Positions 44,968 to 53,635 are shown, counted from the stretch's first letter. The stretch: DNA of 64,000 nucleotides from Natronorubrum thiooxidans (GCF_900156475.1 NZ_FTNR01000004.1:124001-188000), one strand, 5' to 3'. Translations and numbers: made by a program. The notes: a model not told the origin generated them from the letters alone.

Positions 44968-46440
44968 TACCGTCCGACGACGCTGTCGGAGGTACGTGGG
45001 AACAACAAGGCCCGCGACCAACTCGAGGAGTGGGCGCGGACGTGGGACGACCACCGAGAGTCGGTGATCGTCCACGGGAGTCCGGGCGTCGGGAAGACCT
45101 CAGCCGCCCACGCGCTGGCCAACGACCTGGGCTGGCCCGTGATGGAGCTCAACGCCAGCGACAGCCGAGGGGCGGACGTCATCGAGAAGATCGCCGGCGA
45201 GGCCGCCAAAAGCGGCACGCTGACCGGCGGCGAAGCGGGTCGCCGGCTTGTCATCCTGGACGAGGCGGACAACTTCCACGGCAACGCCGACTACGGCGGC
45301 TCGGCCGAGGTCACGCGGGTTGTCAAGGACGCGAACCAGCCGATCGTCCTCGTGGCAAACGAGTTCTACGATATGAGCCAGTCGCTGCGAAACGCCTGCG
45401 AGACGGTCGAGTTCCGTGACGTTTCGGCGCGGTCGATCGTGCCCGTTCTTCGCGATATCTGCCGTCGCGAGGACATCGAGTTCGAGGACGCTGCGCTCAA
45501 AAAGATCGCCGAATCGACCAGCGGCGACCTGCGGTCGGCGGTCAACGACCTGCAGGCGGTCGCCGAGACGGCCGATCGCCTCACTGTCGAGGACGTCGTC
45601 ACGAGCGAACGCGACACCACCGAGGGAATCTTCGACTTCCTCGATGCGCTCATCAAGGAAGAAGACGCCGAAGGCGCGCTGCGGGCGTCCTACGACGTCG
45701 ACGAGAACCCCGACGAGATGCTAAACTGGATCGAAGACAACGTCCCGAAAGATTACGAAGGGGAAGAACTGGCCGATGCCTACGAGTTCCTCTCGAACGC
45801 CGACCGCTGGCTCGGCCGCGTTCGGGCGACTCAGGACTACTCCTACTGGCGGTATGCGACCGACAACATGACCGCCGGCGTCGCCGCCTCCCGTCGCGGA
45901 AACAAGGGTGGTTGGACCCGCTACGGCCCGCCGAGCTACTGGTCGAAACTCGGCCGCACCAAAGGCACTCGGAACACCCGCGACGCTATCGCCGAACGCA
46001 TCGCCGAACGCGAGGGGACAAGCGTCGCGACCGCGCGCCGGGAGATCCTCCCGTTCCTCTCGGCGATGACCCACCACTGCAAAAACCGCGAATTGACCGT
46101 CCGAATGGCTGCCGTCTACGAACTCGATGAGGCGGAAGTCTCCTTCGTCACCGGCAGCGGAAAAGACACGAACAAGGTCCAGTCGATCGTCGAGGACGCC
46201 GAAGACCTGCTCGCTGAAGAAACAGTCGAGCACTCAGGGGGCGCGTTTTTCGATGCCGGTGACTCGAGTACTGATCGCGACGGCGACGGCACTGCCGAAA
46301 CGGATGCCAGCGACGACTCGAGCGATCAGGAGACGCTCGCGGCAGCGACTGACTCGGGGAGCGACACGACCCCCTCGGAGTCGGAGACAGCGGCCGACGA
46401 TACCGACGACGGTCAGGCGGGACTGAGCGACTTCATGTAG
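44947..46440 (+). CDS. rfcL: Replication factor C large subunit
   Basis: This 497-residue AAA+ subunit of the clamp loader opens with SDWTEKYRPTTLSEVRGNNK, Walker A VHGSPGVGKTSAAHALAN (GSPGVGKTS at 44-52), Walker B RLVILDEADNFHGNADYGG, and the sensor/arginine region ESTSGDLRSAVNDLQAVAET. The collar domain follows. A Ser/Asp/Thr-rich acidic linker leads to a terminal QAGLSDFM that resembles a PCNA-interacting peptide. It loads PCNA at primer ends together with RfcS. The promoter and first codons are duplicated upstream around a toxin-antitoxin module. Confidence 0.95.
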   Translation: MSDWTEKYRPTTLSEVRGNNKARDQLEEWARTWDDHRESVIVHGSPGVGKTSAAHALANDLGWPVMELNASDSRGADVIEKIAGEAAKSGTLTGGEAGRRLVILDEADNFHGNADYGGSAEVTRVVKDANQPIVLVANEFYDMSQSLRNACETVEFRDVSARSIVPVLRDICRREDIEFEDAALKKIAESTSGDLRSAVNDLQAVAETADRLTVEDVVTSERDTTEGIFDFLDALIKEEDAEGALRASYDVDENPDEMLNWIEDNVPKDYEGEELADAYEFLSNADRWLGRVRATQDYSYWRYATDNMTAGVAASRRGNKGGWTRYGPPSYWSKLGRTKGTRNTRDAIAERIAEREGTSVATARREILPFLSAMTHHCKNRELTVRMAAVYELDEAEVSFVTGSGKDTNKVQSIVEDAEDLLAEETVEHSGGAFFDAGDSSTDRDGDGTAETDASDDSSDQETLAAATDSGSDTTPSESETAADDTDDGQAGLSDFM

Positions 46441-46519
46441 TCCTCTTAGTCGACTGGACTGTCCATCAAGCTGGACGTGTCGACACATATTACAACCAAC
46501 ACTATCATCTTGCAGAGCC

Positions 46520-46747
46520 ATGGTAACACGTGACGGTGAAGGACGAATGAACAACCAACACAGCTGTCCCCTCTGTACGGAAACGTACGACAAACGGACC
46601 TCCCTCCACGTGCACCTCGAGGTCGAGCACCGAAAATCCGAAATCGTCTCCGAATTCATCGAATTACACGATACCGGGTTCGACAGTTCGATCAACGATG
46701 AGCCACGGGTAGTCAGAACGGAACCGCCGATGCCGTCGGCCGACTAA
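46520..46747 (+). CDS. Small C2H2 zinc finger protein
   Basis: This is a 75-residue protein with one C2H2 finger: CPLCTETYDKRTSLHVHLEV ending EVEHR, that is C-x2-C-x12-H-x5-H spacing. An acidic helix and a short tail follow. Such single-finger proteins are common in haloarchaea and may bind nucleic acid or protein partners. It starts at ATG 46520 or ATG 46547 (MNNQHSCPLC). Its end overlaps the stop of the convergent bioD gene by four bases. Confidence 0.7.
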   Translation: MVTRDGEGRMNNQHSCPLCTETYDKRTSLHVHLEVEHRKSEIVSEFIELHDTGFDSSINDEPRVVRTEPPMPSAD

Positions 46748-47439
46748 GGCTGCGTCAGTTCGTCGTCCGCCACAATCCGTTCTAAAAACGCCGCCGAAAA
46801 CGCGTCAGCGACGCCCTCAGCCAACGCTCGTGGTGGCTCGTCCTCGAGCGGTGGCACCGTTGTAACGTCGTGGCCGGTCATCCGCTCGAGTTCGGCGGGG
46901 TTGGTTCGCTCGGCCACCGTCGCGCCCGCATACTCGTTGCAGACGATCCCGGCGATGTCGACCCCGCGGCGCTCGAGTGCTTCGACCGAGAGCGCGGTGT
47001 GATTGAGCGTGCCGAGTCCGGATCGCGTGACGACGAGCGCCGTCGCCTCGAGGTCGGCAACGAGGTCGATCACCTCGTGGTCGCCAGCAAGCGGCACGCG
47101 AAGACCACCGATACCCTCGACGAGCGGCTGTTCGGCCTCGGTGATTGTCTCCCGACAGGCCGTCAGAATCGACTCGTACGTCAGTTCGTCGCCACTCTGA
47201 GCGGCGGCCACGCGCGGCGCGAGCGGTGGCTCAAGATATCGGCAACAGATCGCAGCGTCGGGATCGCCACAGGCCTCGGCGACGAATCCGGCGTCGTCGT
47301 CCGGTGGAAATCCGGTCTGGGCTGGTTTGATTGCTCGAGCGTCGACACCCTGATCGCGGAGCCAGCGCGTCAGGCCCGCGGTCACGACGGTCTTACCGAC
47401 GCCGGTATCGGTGCCGACGACGGCGATTGGAACGTTCAT
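46744..47439 (-). CDS. bioD: Dethiobiotin synthetase
   Basis: This 231-residue ATP-dependent carboxylase closes the ureido ring of dethiobiotin from 7,8-diaminononanoate and CO2. Walker A is VVGTDTGVGKTVVTAGLTRW; ARAIKPAQTGFPPDDDAGFV has the KPxxTG substrate loop, and LVEGIGGLRVPLAGDHEVID holds the E-G-x-G-G motif. It is the last gene of bioB-bioU-bioF-bioD, starting three bases after the bioF stop. Confidence 0.93.
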   Translation of the reverse strand: MNVPIAVVGTDTGVGKTVVTAGLTRWLRDQGVDARAIKPAQTGFPPDDDAGFVAEACGDPDAAICCRYLEPPLAPRVAAAQSGDELTYESILTACRETITEAEQPLVEGIGGLRVPLAGDHEVIDLVADLEATALVVTRSGLGTLNHTALSVEALERRGVDIAGIVCNEYAGATVAERTNPAELERMTGHDVTTVPPLEDEPPRALAEGVADAFSAAFLERIVADDELTQP

Positions 47440-47442
47440 CGC

Positions 47443-48675
47443 TCAGAGCAGCCCGATATCCTCGCCCGCCGCCCGAAACGCCTCGAGGCAGGTGACGATG
47501 TCGTCCTGGTCGTGAGTCGCCATCGGAACGACCCGAATCCGACTGGTTCCGTCGGGGACGGTCGGTGGCCGGATCGCCGGCGCAACGATGTCTCGCTCCC
47601 GAAGCCCATCAGCGAGGGCGAGGGCGTCCTCACGGTCGCCGACGAGGACGGGGAGGATCTGTGATTCACCGATGACCGTATAGCCCATCGACTCGAGGCC
47701 ATCCCGCAGATGGGCGACGTTCTCCCAGAGCCGTTCTCTGGCGTCGCTGTGGCGGGCGATATGCAGTGCCTCGCTTGCAGCCGCGGCGGCCGGCGGCGCA
47801 AGGCCAGTCGAGAAGACGAACGAGCGAGCGTCGTTGATCAGACACTCGATCAGCGCCTCGCTGCCCGCGACGTAGCCGCCCTGGCTTGCGAGCGCTTTCG
47901 AGAGCGTTCCCAACTGGATCTGGATCCGATCCTCGAGTCCCTCCGCCTGCACGATGCCGCCGCCGTTGGCGTAGAGCCCGGTGGCGTGGGCTTCGTCGAC
48001 CATCACCCACGCGCCGAACTCCTCGGCGAGGTCACAAATGGCTGCAAGCGGCGCGACGGTACCGTCCATGCTGAACACCGAGTCGGTGACGATCAGCCAC
48101 GATTCGCCAGCGCCCTCAGCCGTGGCCGCCCGCGCCTCGAGTTTCGAGCGCAGGCTCGAGGCGTCGCAGTGGTCGTAGACGACCGTTTCGGCACTCGTGA
48201 GCCGACAGCCGTCGATGATACTCGCGTGATTGAGTTCGTCCGAAAAGATCACGTCCGGCTCGAGGGCCGTGATCGTGCCGACGTTCGCGGCGTACCCCGA
48301 GGAAAAGGCGAGCGCGCGCTCGGTGGCTTTCGTCTCGGCCAGCAGCCGCTCGAGGTCGTGGTGTACCATCGTATCGCCGGTGACGAGCCGGCTCGCGCCG
48401 GCACCCGTGCCGACGGTCGCGGCAGCCTGTCGGGCCGCGTCCTGCACACGCTGGTCGTCGGTCAGCCCGAGATAGTTGTTCGCGGCGAACACCAGTGCTT
48501 CGTCCGAGTCGAGAACCGGCAGCCCACCGCCGGCGGGGGCGGCAAAGTAGCCCCGCTCGGCGACTCGGTCGACGGGTGATAACGATCGTTTCAGCGTTGC
48601 GTTCTCGAGCCGCTCGAGTCGGTCCTCGAGGTCGAACCCGCGGTTTTCCATTCGGGTGAACGGTGTCATCGCCAT
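47443..48675 (-). CDS. bioF: 8-amino-7-oxononanoate synthase
   Basis: This 410-residue PLP enzyme condenses pimeloyl-CoA (or -ACP) with alanine. It has the motif VFAANNYLGLTDDQRVQDAA, GTGAGASRLVTGDTMVHHDL, MVDEAHATGLYANGGGIV (cofactor Asp) and LGTLSKALASQGGYVAGS with the PLP lysine at 260. I chose ATG 48675 (MAMTPFTRMENRGFDLEDRL). Its product is the substrate of the next enzyme in the pathway, which here appears to be BioU rather than BioA. Confidence 0.93.
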   Translation of the reverse strand: MAMTPFTRMENRGFDLEDRLERLENATLKRSLSPVDRVAERGYFAAPAGGGLPVLDSDEALVFAANNYLGLTDDQRVQDAARQAAATVGTGAGASRLVTGDTMVHHDLERLLAETKATERALAFSSGYAANVGTITALEPDVIFSDELNHASIIDGCRLTSAETVVYDHCDASSLRSKLEARAATAEGAGESWLIVTDSVFSMDGTVAPLAAICDLAEEFGAWVMVDEAHATGLYANGGGIVQAEGLEDRIQIQLGTLSKALASQGGYVAGSEALIECLINDARSFVFSTGLAPPAAAAASEALHIARHSDARERLWENVAHLRDGLESMGYTVIGESQILPVLVGDREDALALADGLRERDIVAPAIRPPTVPDGTSRIRVVPMATHDQDDIVTCLEAFRAAGEDIGLL

Positions 48676-48808
48676 GGTTTCACTCTCACGGTTCTGCCTG
48701 AACTCCCCGTTGTGCACGCGCTCGCCTGCACTCGTCGCGTCGCGGTGGCGACGGGTGGTCGCGTCTGCGGTTTTAGGCCCGTCTGCACGTCGTTTCGGCC
48801 CACCCGAA

Positions 48809-49918
48809 TCAGAAGCCGGGCATCAGTTCGGCGGGGCCGAAGACGCCGTACTCGCCGGCCCGGTTCCGTCGGACGCCGGTCTGTAGATACCCCAGCGCCG
48901 GGCCGTTGACGTTGGCCTCCATGCTCGTCTCGTCGCCGAGCTGGAACGTGTTCGTCGCCGTCTCGCCGTCGAACGTCCGCCCTGTCACGGACACAGTGGT
49001 CGTCGTCGGCTTCTCGTCGCTGCGAACGTCTAAGATTCCGCCGACGATGACGTCTTCGGCATCACAGATGCCAGCGCGCTCGAGCAGAATGTCGTCGGCG
49101 TGTTCCATATCCTCGAACTCGATGACGCCGTCGTGGTCGTCGATGATCGCCTCGATCTCCTCGTCGGAGAGGTTGCGAGCGGTGTCGATGTCGTACTCGG
49201 GCAGGTGGGCGATGTCCTCGCGGACGGTGCCGCGGTTGTCCTCGTAGCCCGATTTGAGACCGACGCCCCAGTGGATGTCGATCTCCGTGACCTCGACGAA
49301 CGACTGGGCAGCGAGTGCAGCCGCGCCGGTCAGCAGGCCGGGCGTCGCTCCAGCGCCACAAATGAAGGTGATGCCGGCGTCCTCGAACGCCTCGCGGCGT
49401 TCGTCTAACATGTCGATCACGCGCGAGCGTTTGAGCACGTCGATCATGACGCCGGAGTAGCCGCCCTCGAGGAAGCGGTCGGCCGTTCGCGGGATGAAGT
49501 CGTGTTCGTAGTTCGGCAGTGCCAGCAGGACGGCGTCGATCCCGTCACCGTGGTCGATGACGTCCTGAATCGAATCCTCGCTGGACTGGGCTTGCTCGGA
49601 GGCGACGACGCCTTTGTTTTCGCCGTGTTGTTTGACGCCGCCCTCGGTGTCGGCGGTCGCCGCTCCGCCGTCAGAGCGAAGTTCTGCCGAGGATCGCGAC
49701 CCGTCAGTTCGCTCACCGCCGTCCGTCGCGACCTCGTTGTCGATGTTCCCCTCCGTCGCCGCCAGCAGTTCGTCGATATCGAGGCCGTCGAAATCGATCG
49801 CGGTGCCGTGGCGGTCACACGCCGCGACGGGGGTCAGCGCGTCTTTGTGCTGGCTCACTTCGAGTGCTCGTCGGCCGATACCACCGGTTCCAACCACTGC
49901 AAACGTGATTTCGTCCAT
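48809..49918 (-). CDS. bioU: BioU-type suicide enzyme (saccharopine dehydrogenase-like)
   Basis: This 369-residue NAD(P)-binding protein has a Rossmann start FAVVGTGGIGRRALEVSQ, LLALPNYEHDFIPRTADRFL, GGYSGVMIDVLKRSRVIDML, AGITFICGAGATPGLLTGAA and FVEVTEIDIHWGVGLKSGYE. It fits the group containing cyanobacterial BioU, which converts 8-amino-7-oxononanoate to 7,8-diaminononanoate by giving up its own lysine amino group. The candidate lysine is Lys163 in DVLKRSR. A hydrophilic insert (about residues 60-115) would explain the shift from the cyanobacterial position near 124. It lies between bioB and bioF, and no bioA is present. Assignment is from context and recollection of the family. Confidence 0.72.
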   Translation of the reverse strand: MDEITFAVVGTGGIGRRALEVSQHKDALTPVAACDRHGTAIDFDGLDIDELLAATEGNIDNEVATDGGERTDGSRSSAELRSDGGAATADTEGGVKQHGENKGVVASEQAQSSEDSIQDVIDHGDGIDAVLLALPNYEHDFIPRTADRFLEGGYSGVMIDVLKRSRVIDMLDERREAFEDAGITFICGAGATPGLLTGAAALAAQSFVEVTEIDIHWGVGLKSGYEDNRGTVREDIAHLPEYDIDTARNLSDEEIEAIIDDHDGVIEFEDMEHADDILLERAGICDAEDVIVGGILDVRSDEKPTTTTVSVTGRTFDGETATNTFQLGDETSMEANVNGPALGYLQTGVRRNRAGEYGVFGPAELMPGF

Positions 49919-49942
49919 GTGTCTCTGTGGGTTGTCTCGTCG

Positions 49943-51049
49943 TCAGTCGTCGCTCGGTTCTGCGCCTGTACTCGCTGTCGAGTCGGTCGACGACTCCGCG
50001 GCGTCGCGATGGCGGGCCTTGACCGTCTCGGGGTCGAACTCGTTTATCTCCTGGTTTGGCTCGAGGCCGGCGCGTTCGATGATCTCGATGTCGTCGCCGG
50101 GTGACTGGCCCTCGGTGGTGAGGTAGTCGCCAGTGAGCAGACCGTCTGCGCCGGCCTCGAGTGGAAGATGCTGCTCGTCGGGGTCGAGATTGACTTCGCG
50201 GCCGCCGGTGAGTCGCACGCGGGACTCGGGATGAAGGAGTTTGTACACCGCGACCGTCTTGACGATTTCTTCGGTCGAGATGGCGGCCCCCTGTTCGTAT
50301 AGCGGCGTTCCCTCGACCGGATTGAGCACGTTCACCGGGAGCGAGGAGATGCCGATCTCCTGGAGCGCGATCGCCGCGTCGACGCGGTCGGTCGGCGTCT
50401 CGCCCATGCCGAGGATAACGCCGGCACAGAGGTCCATGCCGGCGTCCTTGGCGACCTCGAGCGTCTCGACCCGATCCTCGAAGCTGTGGGTGTCGACGAT
50501 CTCGGGGAAGTATTGCGGCGAGGTCTCGATGTTGTGATTGTAGTGGTTGATCCCCTCCTCGACCAGGATCTCGGCTTCCTCCTCCGTGAGGATGCCGAGG
50601 GAGGCGTCGATCTCGAGGGCACACTCGTCTCTGACGAGTCGGATGGCCTCGAGCACCTCCGCCCACTCGCCGGGTCGGTGTTCTTTCGAGACGCCCTTTT
50701 CGGCGACGACGATCCCGAATCGCTGTGCACCGTCGTGTTCGGCACGTTTCGCGGCTTCTAAGACCTTTTCGGGGCCGATGAACTCGTACGTGTCGATGCC
50801 GGTATCGAAGTGGACCGACTGCGCACAGAAGCCACAATCCTCGGCGCAGTTACCCGCCTTTGCGTTGACGATCGAGCAGGCGTCGACCGTCCCATCGCCG
50901 AAGTGATCGCGCACGGCCGCGCCGGCCTCCGCGAGCGGTTCGACCGGTTGGGCAAGCAACGCGAGCCCGTCGGTTCGATCGAGTCGCTCGCCGGCGAACA
51001 CTCGCTCGAGGGCGTCGTCGACCGTCTTATTGTCTGTCTCGTAAACCAC
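49943..51049 (-). CDS. bioB: Biotin synthase
   Basis: This 368-residue radical SAM enzyme inserts sulfur into dethiobiotin. NAKAGNCAEDCGFCAQSVHF carries the [4Fe-4S] cysteines 68, 72 and 75 (C-x3-C-x2-C). EEGINHYNHNIETSPQYFPE, AGVILGMGETPTDRVDAAIA and VRLTGGREVNL (with the Arg ligand for the second cluster) follow. I start it at GTG 51049 (VVYETDNKTVDDALERVFAG): a TATA box lies 26-27 bases before that codon, and a BirA-like operator would otherwise fall inside the reading frame. An upstream ATG at 51073 is possible. It heads the biotin operon. Confidence 0.92.
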   Translation of the reverse strand: MVYETDNKTVDDALERVFAGERLDRTDGLALLAQPVEPLAEAGAAVRDHFGDGTVDACSIVNAKAGNCAEDCGFCAQSVHFDTGIDTYEFIGPEKVLEAAKRAEHDGAQRFGIVVAEKGVSKEHRPGEWAEVLEAIRLVRDECALEIDASLGILTEEEAEILVEEGINHYNHNIETSPQYFPEIVDTHSFEDRVETLEVAKDAGMDLCAGVILGMGETPTDRVDAAIALQEIGISSLPVNVLNPVEGTPLYEQGAAISTEEIVKTVAVYKLLHPESRVRLTGGREVNLDPDEQHLPLEAGADGLLTGDYLTTEGQSPGDDIEIIERAGLEPNQEINEFDPETVKARHRDAAESSTDSTASTGAEPSDD

Positions 51050-51068
51050 AGTTCGAATGGTGGTTAAC
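51041..51068 (-). promoter_or_regulatory. BirA-like biotin operator over the bioB start
   Basis: On the plus strand GTAAACC (51041-51047) and GGTTAAC (51062-51068) form an inverted repeat separated by 14 bases. This closely matches the bacterial/archaeal BirA operator pattern TTGTAAACC-N14..16-GGTTTACAA. It covers the predicted transcription and translation start of bioB, so a biotinyl-AMP-bound repressor would block initiation. Confidence 0.7.
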
Positions 51069-51072
51069 GACA

Positions 51073-51078
51073 TTATAA
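51073..51078 (-). promoter_or_regulatory. TATA box of the biotin operon
   Basis: TTATAA on the minus strand, in the context ACAATTATAATGTCG, is centred 26-27 bases before the GTG at 51049. This supports a leaderless bioB message. Confidence 0.65.
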
Positions 51079-51221
51079 TTGTTGTGGAATGTCGCGTTAT
51101 TTGCAACGGCACTGCGGTGGTGTTAGTGGTCGGACAGGTTCCCACGCTCGAGCGCCGCAGTGTCGCGGGGCGACAACTTGGCATTCCAAACGCTTGTGTG
51201 ATGAGGTGTCATAGCACGATC

Positions 51222-52115
51222 ATGGTTATCCGGATATCCGAGGAGCGATTCGAGGAGCTACCAGAATTCGACTACGGCCACGACTACGTCGACGTCGGTG
51301 ACGTCCGGATGGCGTACATCGAGGCGGGGCCGTCGGCGGATGTCGCCGACGAGACGTTCCTCTGTCTGCATGGCGAACCAACCTGGTCGTATCTCTACCG
51401 AAAGATGATCCCGACGCTGGCCGAGCGCGGTCGCGTCGTCGCGCCCGATTTCATCGGCTTCGGGCGCTCAGACAAGTATGAGGACCGCGACGCATACTCC
51501 GTCGAGATGCACTACGAGACCCTGCGGACGTTTGTCACGGAACTCGACTTGACAAACGTCACGCTCGTTTGCCAGGACTGGGGCGGTCTGCTCGGACTGG
51601 CACTCGCAATCGAACAGCCGGAGCGATTCGCGCGGCTCGTCCCAATGAACACCGTCCTCCCCGACGGCACCCAGGAGATGCCCGAGATCTGGCACCGTTT
51701 CGCCGAGACGGTCGCGACAGCCGACGAGCTAGATGTCGGTCGTATCGTCCAGAACGGCTGTTATAATGATCTCCCGGCGGACGTCCTCGAGGCCTATCGC
51801 GCGCCGTTTTCCGACGAGCGGTCGCTGGCTGGGGTTCGGACGTTTCCGGGACTGGTGCCACAATTGCCGGAGGATGCCGGTGCGGACCGCTTTGCCGAGG
51901 CTCGCGAGCGACTCGCCGACTGGGAGAAGCCGGCGTTCGTCCTCTTCGCCAGAAACGATCCGATCATGTCCGGTTTCCGGGATCCGATGCGTGAGCTGAT
52001 TCCGACCGCGAGCGACCAGCCCGACGTCTGGATCGACGAGGCTGCACACTTCCTCCAGGAGGACGCCGGTGAGGAAATCGCCGAGCACATCGTCGCCTTC
52101 GTCGACCGAACCTGA
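51222..52115 (+). CDS. Haloalkane dehalogenase-like alpha/beta hydrolase
   Basis: This 297-residue hydrolase closely follows the DhlA-type dehalogenase layout. FLCLHGEPTWSYLYRKMIPT carries Glu52 at the oxyanion position. VVAPDFIGFGRSDKYEDRDA follows, and TLVCQDWGGLLGLALAI has nucleophile Asp119 followed by the halide-binding Trp120. ARNDPIMSG supplies a candidate acid (Asp246), and DEAAHFLQED the catalytic His276. It should hydrolyse carbon-halogen bonds of small haloalkanes, though epoxide hydrolases share much of the pattern. ATG 51222 is used; an in-frame ATG at 51201 is possible. It is divergent from bioB and convergent with rbcL, three bases apart. Confidence 0.82.
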   Translation: MVIRISEERFEELPEFDYGHDYVDVGDVRMAYIEAGPSADVADETFLCLHGEPTWSYLYRKMIPTLAERGRVVAPDFIGFGRSDKYEDRDAYSVEMHYETLRTFVTELDLTNVTLVCQDWGGLLGLALAIEQPERFARLVPMNTVLPDGTQEMPEIWHRFAETVATADELDVGRIVQNGCYNDLPADVLEAYRAPFSDERSLAGVRTFPGLVPQLPEDAGADRFAEARERLADWEKPAFVLFARNDPIMSGFRDPMRELIPTASDQPDVWIDEAAHFLQEDAGEEIAEHIVAFVDRT

Positions 52116-52118
52116 GTG

Positions 52119-53369
52119 CTATCGCGGCGTCTCCGCACCCCACTTCTCGAGTGCCGTTGCCAACTCGTCGTGGTCGTCGGCGTAGGCCTCGAGTGCGACG
52201 CCCTCGAGGCTGGCCTCGACGGACTGGCGGAGCGCTTTCGCGCCGGCGTGTGTGCCGTCGGGGTGGCCGTGGATGCCGCCGCCGGCCTGAATGCAGATGT
52301 CGGTGCCGAGCGCGTCGATCAGTTGGTCGACGACGCCGGGATGGAGGCCGCCGGAGGCGACCGGAAGCACCGGGTTCGTGCCATAGAGGTCCGACGTAAG
52401 CCACTCGTTGATTCCCGGCGTGTCCTCGTTTGCGAGTTTGCCCAGCCCGGCGGTGCCGGTGTGGATGTGATCGACGCCACAGAGGCGTGCGATCTGGGCG
52501 AGCACGCGCATCGAGACGCCGTGGTGCTCGAGGCGGTCGAAGGCGGCGTGCATGGCACGATGGGCGTGGATCGCGAGGCCCTGTTCTTCACAACGCTCGC
52601 GGACCGTCTGGACGGCCGACCAGCCGCTGGTGATCACGTCGACCATGACGAAGCCGCCGCCGTGTTCGGCCACGAGGTCGACGCGTTCGAGCATCTCGTT
52701 CGTCTCCGCAGTCACGTTCACGAGGTAGTCTTTCCGCTCGCCGACGTCGTCCTCGACGCGGTCTCGAGCGGCGAGGCTATCGACGAGTCGGTCCTCGAAG
52801 GGGTTGAACGCCTGGTCGGTGAGGTTTTCGTCGTCTTTCAGCAGGTCGACGCCGCCGCGCCAGGCGTCCTCGCCAATCTGGACGTGGGCGTCCGTCGAGA
52901 GCCCGACTTTGGGTTTGGGTACCGTCGCGAGGATCGGCCGGTCGCCCGCATCGAGTTTTTCGTGGGCGACGCTGGTCCCGAACTGCGGACCGGGGAAGCC
53001 GGAAACGATGGGTTCGGGCCAGTGACAGTCCTCGAGGCGGATCGTCTCGACTGCCTTCATCCCCATGATGTTGCCCGCGATACACGAAAGGATCTGGGCC
53101 ATGCTGCCGCCCTCGAACAGGGCCGCGGGGTAGGCGACAGTAATCTCGTGGCCGTCGATCGCACACGCGGTCGCCCCGAGATCGGTCAGTTCGTCTTCGT
53201 CGACGTGTAACGCCGCCCAGGTTCCGTTGGAGGACTCCGAGGCGACCCGACTCGCCGCCGCCTCCATCGACATCCCTTCGGCCGGATCGATCGAAAACTC
53301 ACAGACGAGATCCGTTTCTGCGGGGTCGTACTCGAGGTCGAGGAAGTCGTCGTATTCGATGCCAGTCAT
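52119..53369 (-). CDS. rbcL: Type III ribulose-bisphosphate carboxylase, large subunit
   Basis: This 416-residue archaeal (form III) RuBisCO has TVPKPKVGLSTDAHVQIG (catalytic Lys152), GGVDLLKDDENLTDQAFNPF with the carbamylated Lys178 and Mg-binding Asp180/Glu181, AIHAHRAMHAAFDR (catalytic His), IHTGTAGLGKL and PVASGGLHPG for phosphate binding. All key residues are present. Form III enzymes carboxylate RuBP made from AMP or nucleosides, so the protein probably serves nucleotide breakdown rather than a Calvin cycle; no phosphoribulokinase or AMP phosphorylase is in this window. The start is ATG 53369. Confidence 0.94.
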   Translation of the reverse strand: MTGIEYDDFLDLEYDPAETDLVCEFSIDPAEGMSMEAAASRVASESSNGTWAALHVDEDELTDLGATACAIDGHEITVAYPAALFEGGSMAQILSCIAGNIMGMKAVETIRLEDCHWPEPIVSGFPGPQFGTSVAHEKLDAGDRPILATVPKPKVGLSTDAHVQIGEDAWRGGVDLLKDDENLTDQAFNPFEDRLVDSLAARDRVEDDVGERKDYLVNVTAETNEMLERVDLVAEHGGGFVMVDVITSGWSAVQTVRERCEEQGLAIHAHRAMHAAFDRLEHHGVSMRVLAQIARLCGVDHIHTGTAGLGKLANEDTPGINEWLTSDLYGTNPVLPVASGGLHPGVVDQLIDALGTDICIQAGGGIHGHPDGTHAGAKALRQSVEASLEGVALEAYADDHDELATALEKWGAETPR

Positions 53370-53635
53370 AGCAACCTCTGGATTTCAACACACTGAGTAA
53401 TAGGGTTTGTGCCGAGTTCGAACGGCTAGTTCGGAAGAAGGACGAGCACCCACGAACGCGGTCGCGGTCCTCCAGCGAGCGACATGCAACCTGAACTTCC
53501 AGAAATACCGGATGGCTAACTCCTTCTAAACAATTGTCAACTTTTGTCGGCAGCCATCTCGGAAAATGGCCGTCACACTAATACCGTATCAGCTTTTGTC
53601 ACCAGCAGTGAAAAAATTCCGAAAGTTAAAGTCAT

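Noticed and set aside
48809-49918. Lysine biosynthesis saccharopine dehydrogenase
   Set aside because: The protein is embedded in the biotin operon and has no lysine-pathway neighbours. Only the NAD-binding fold is shared.
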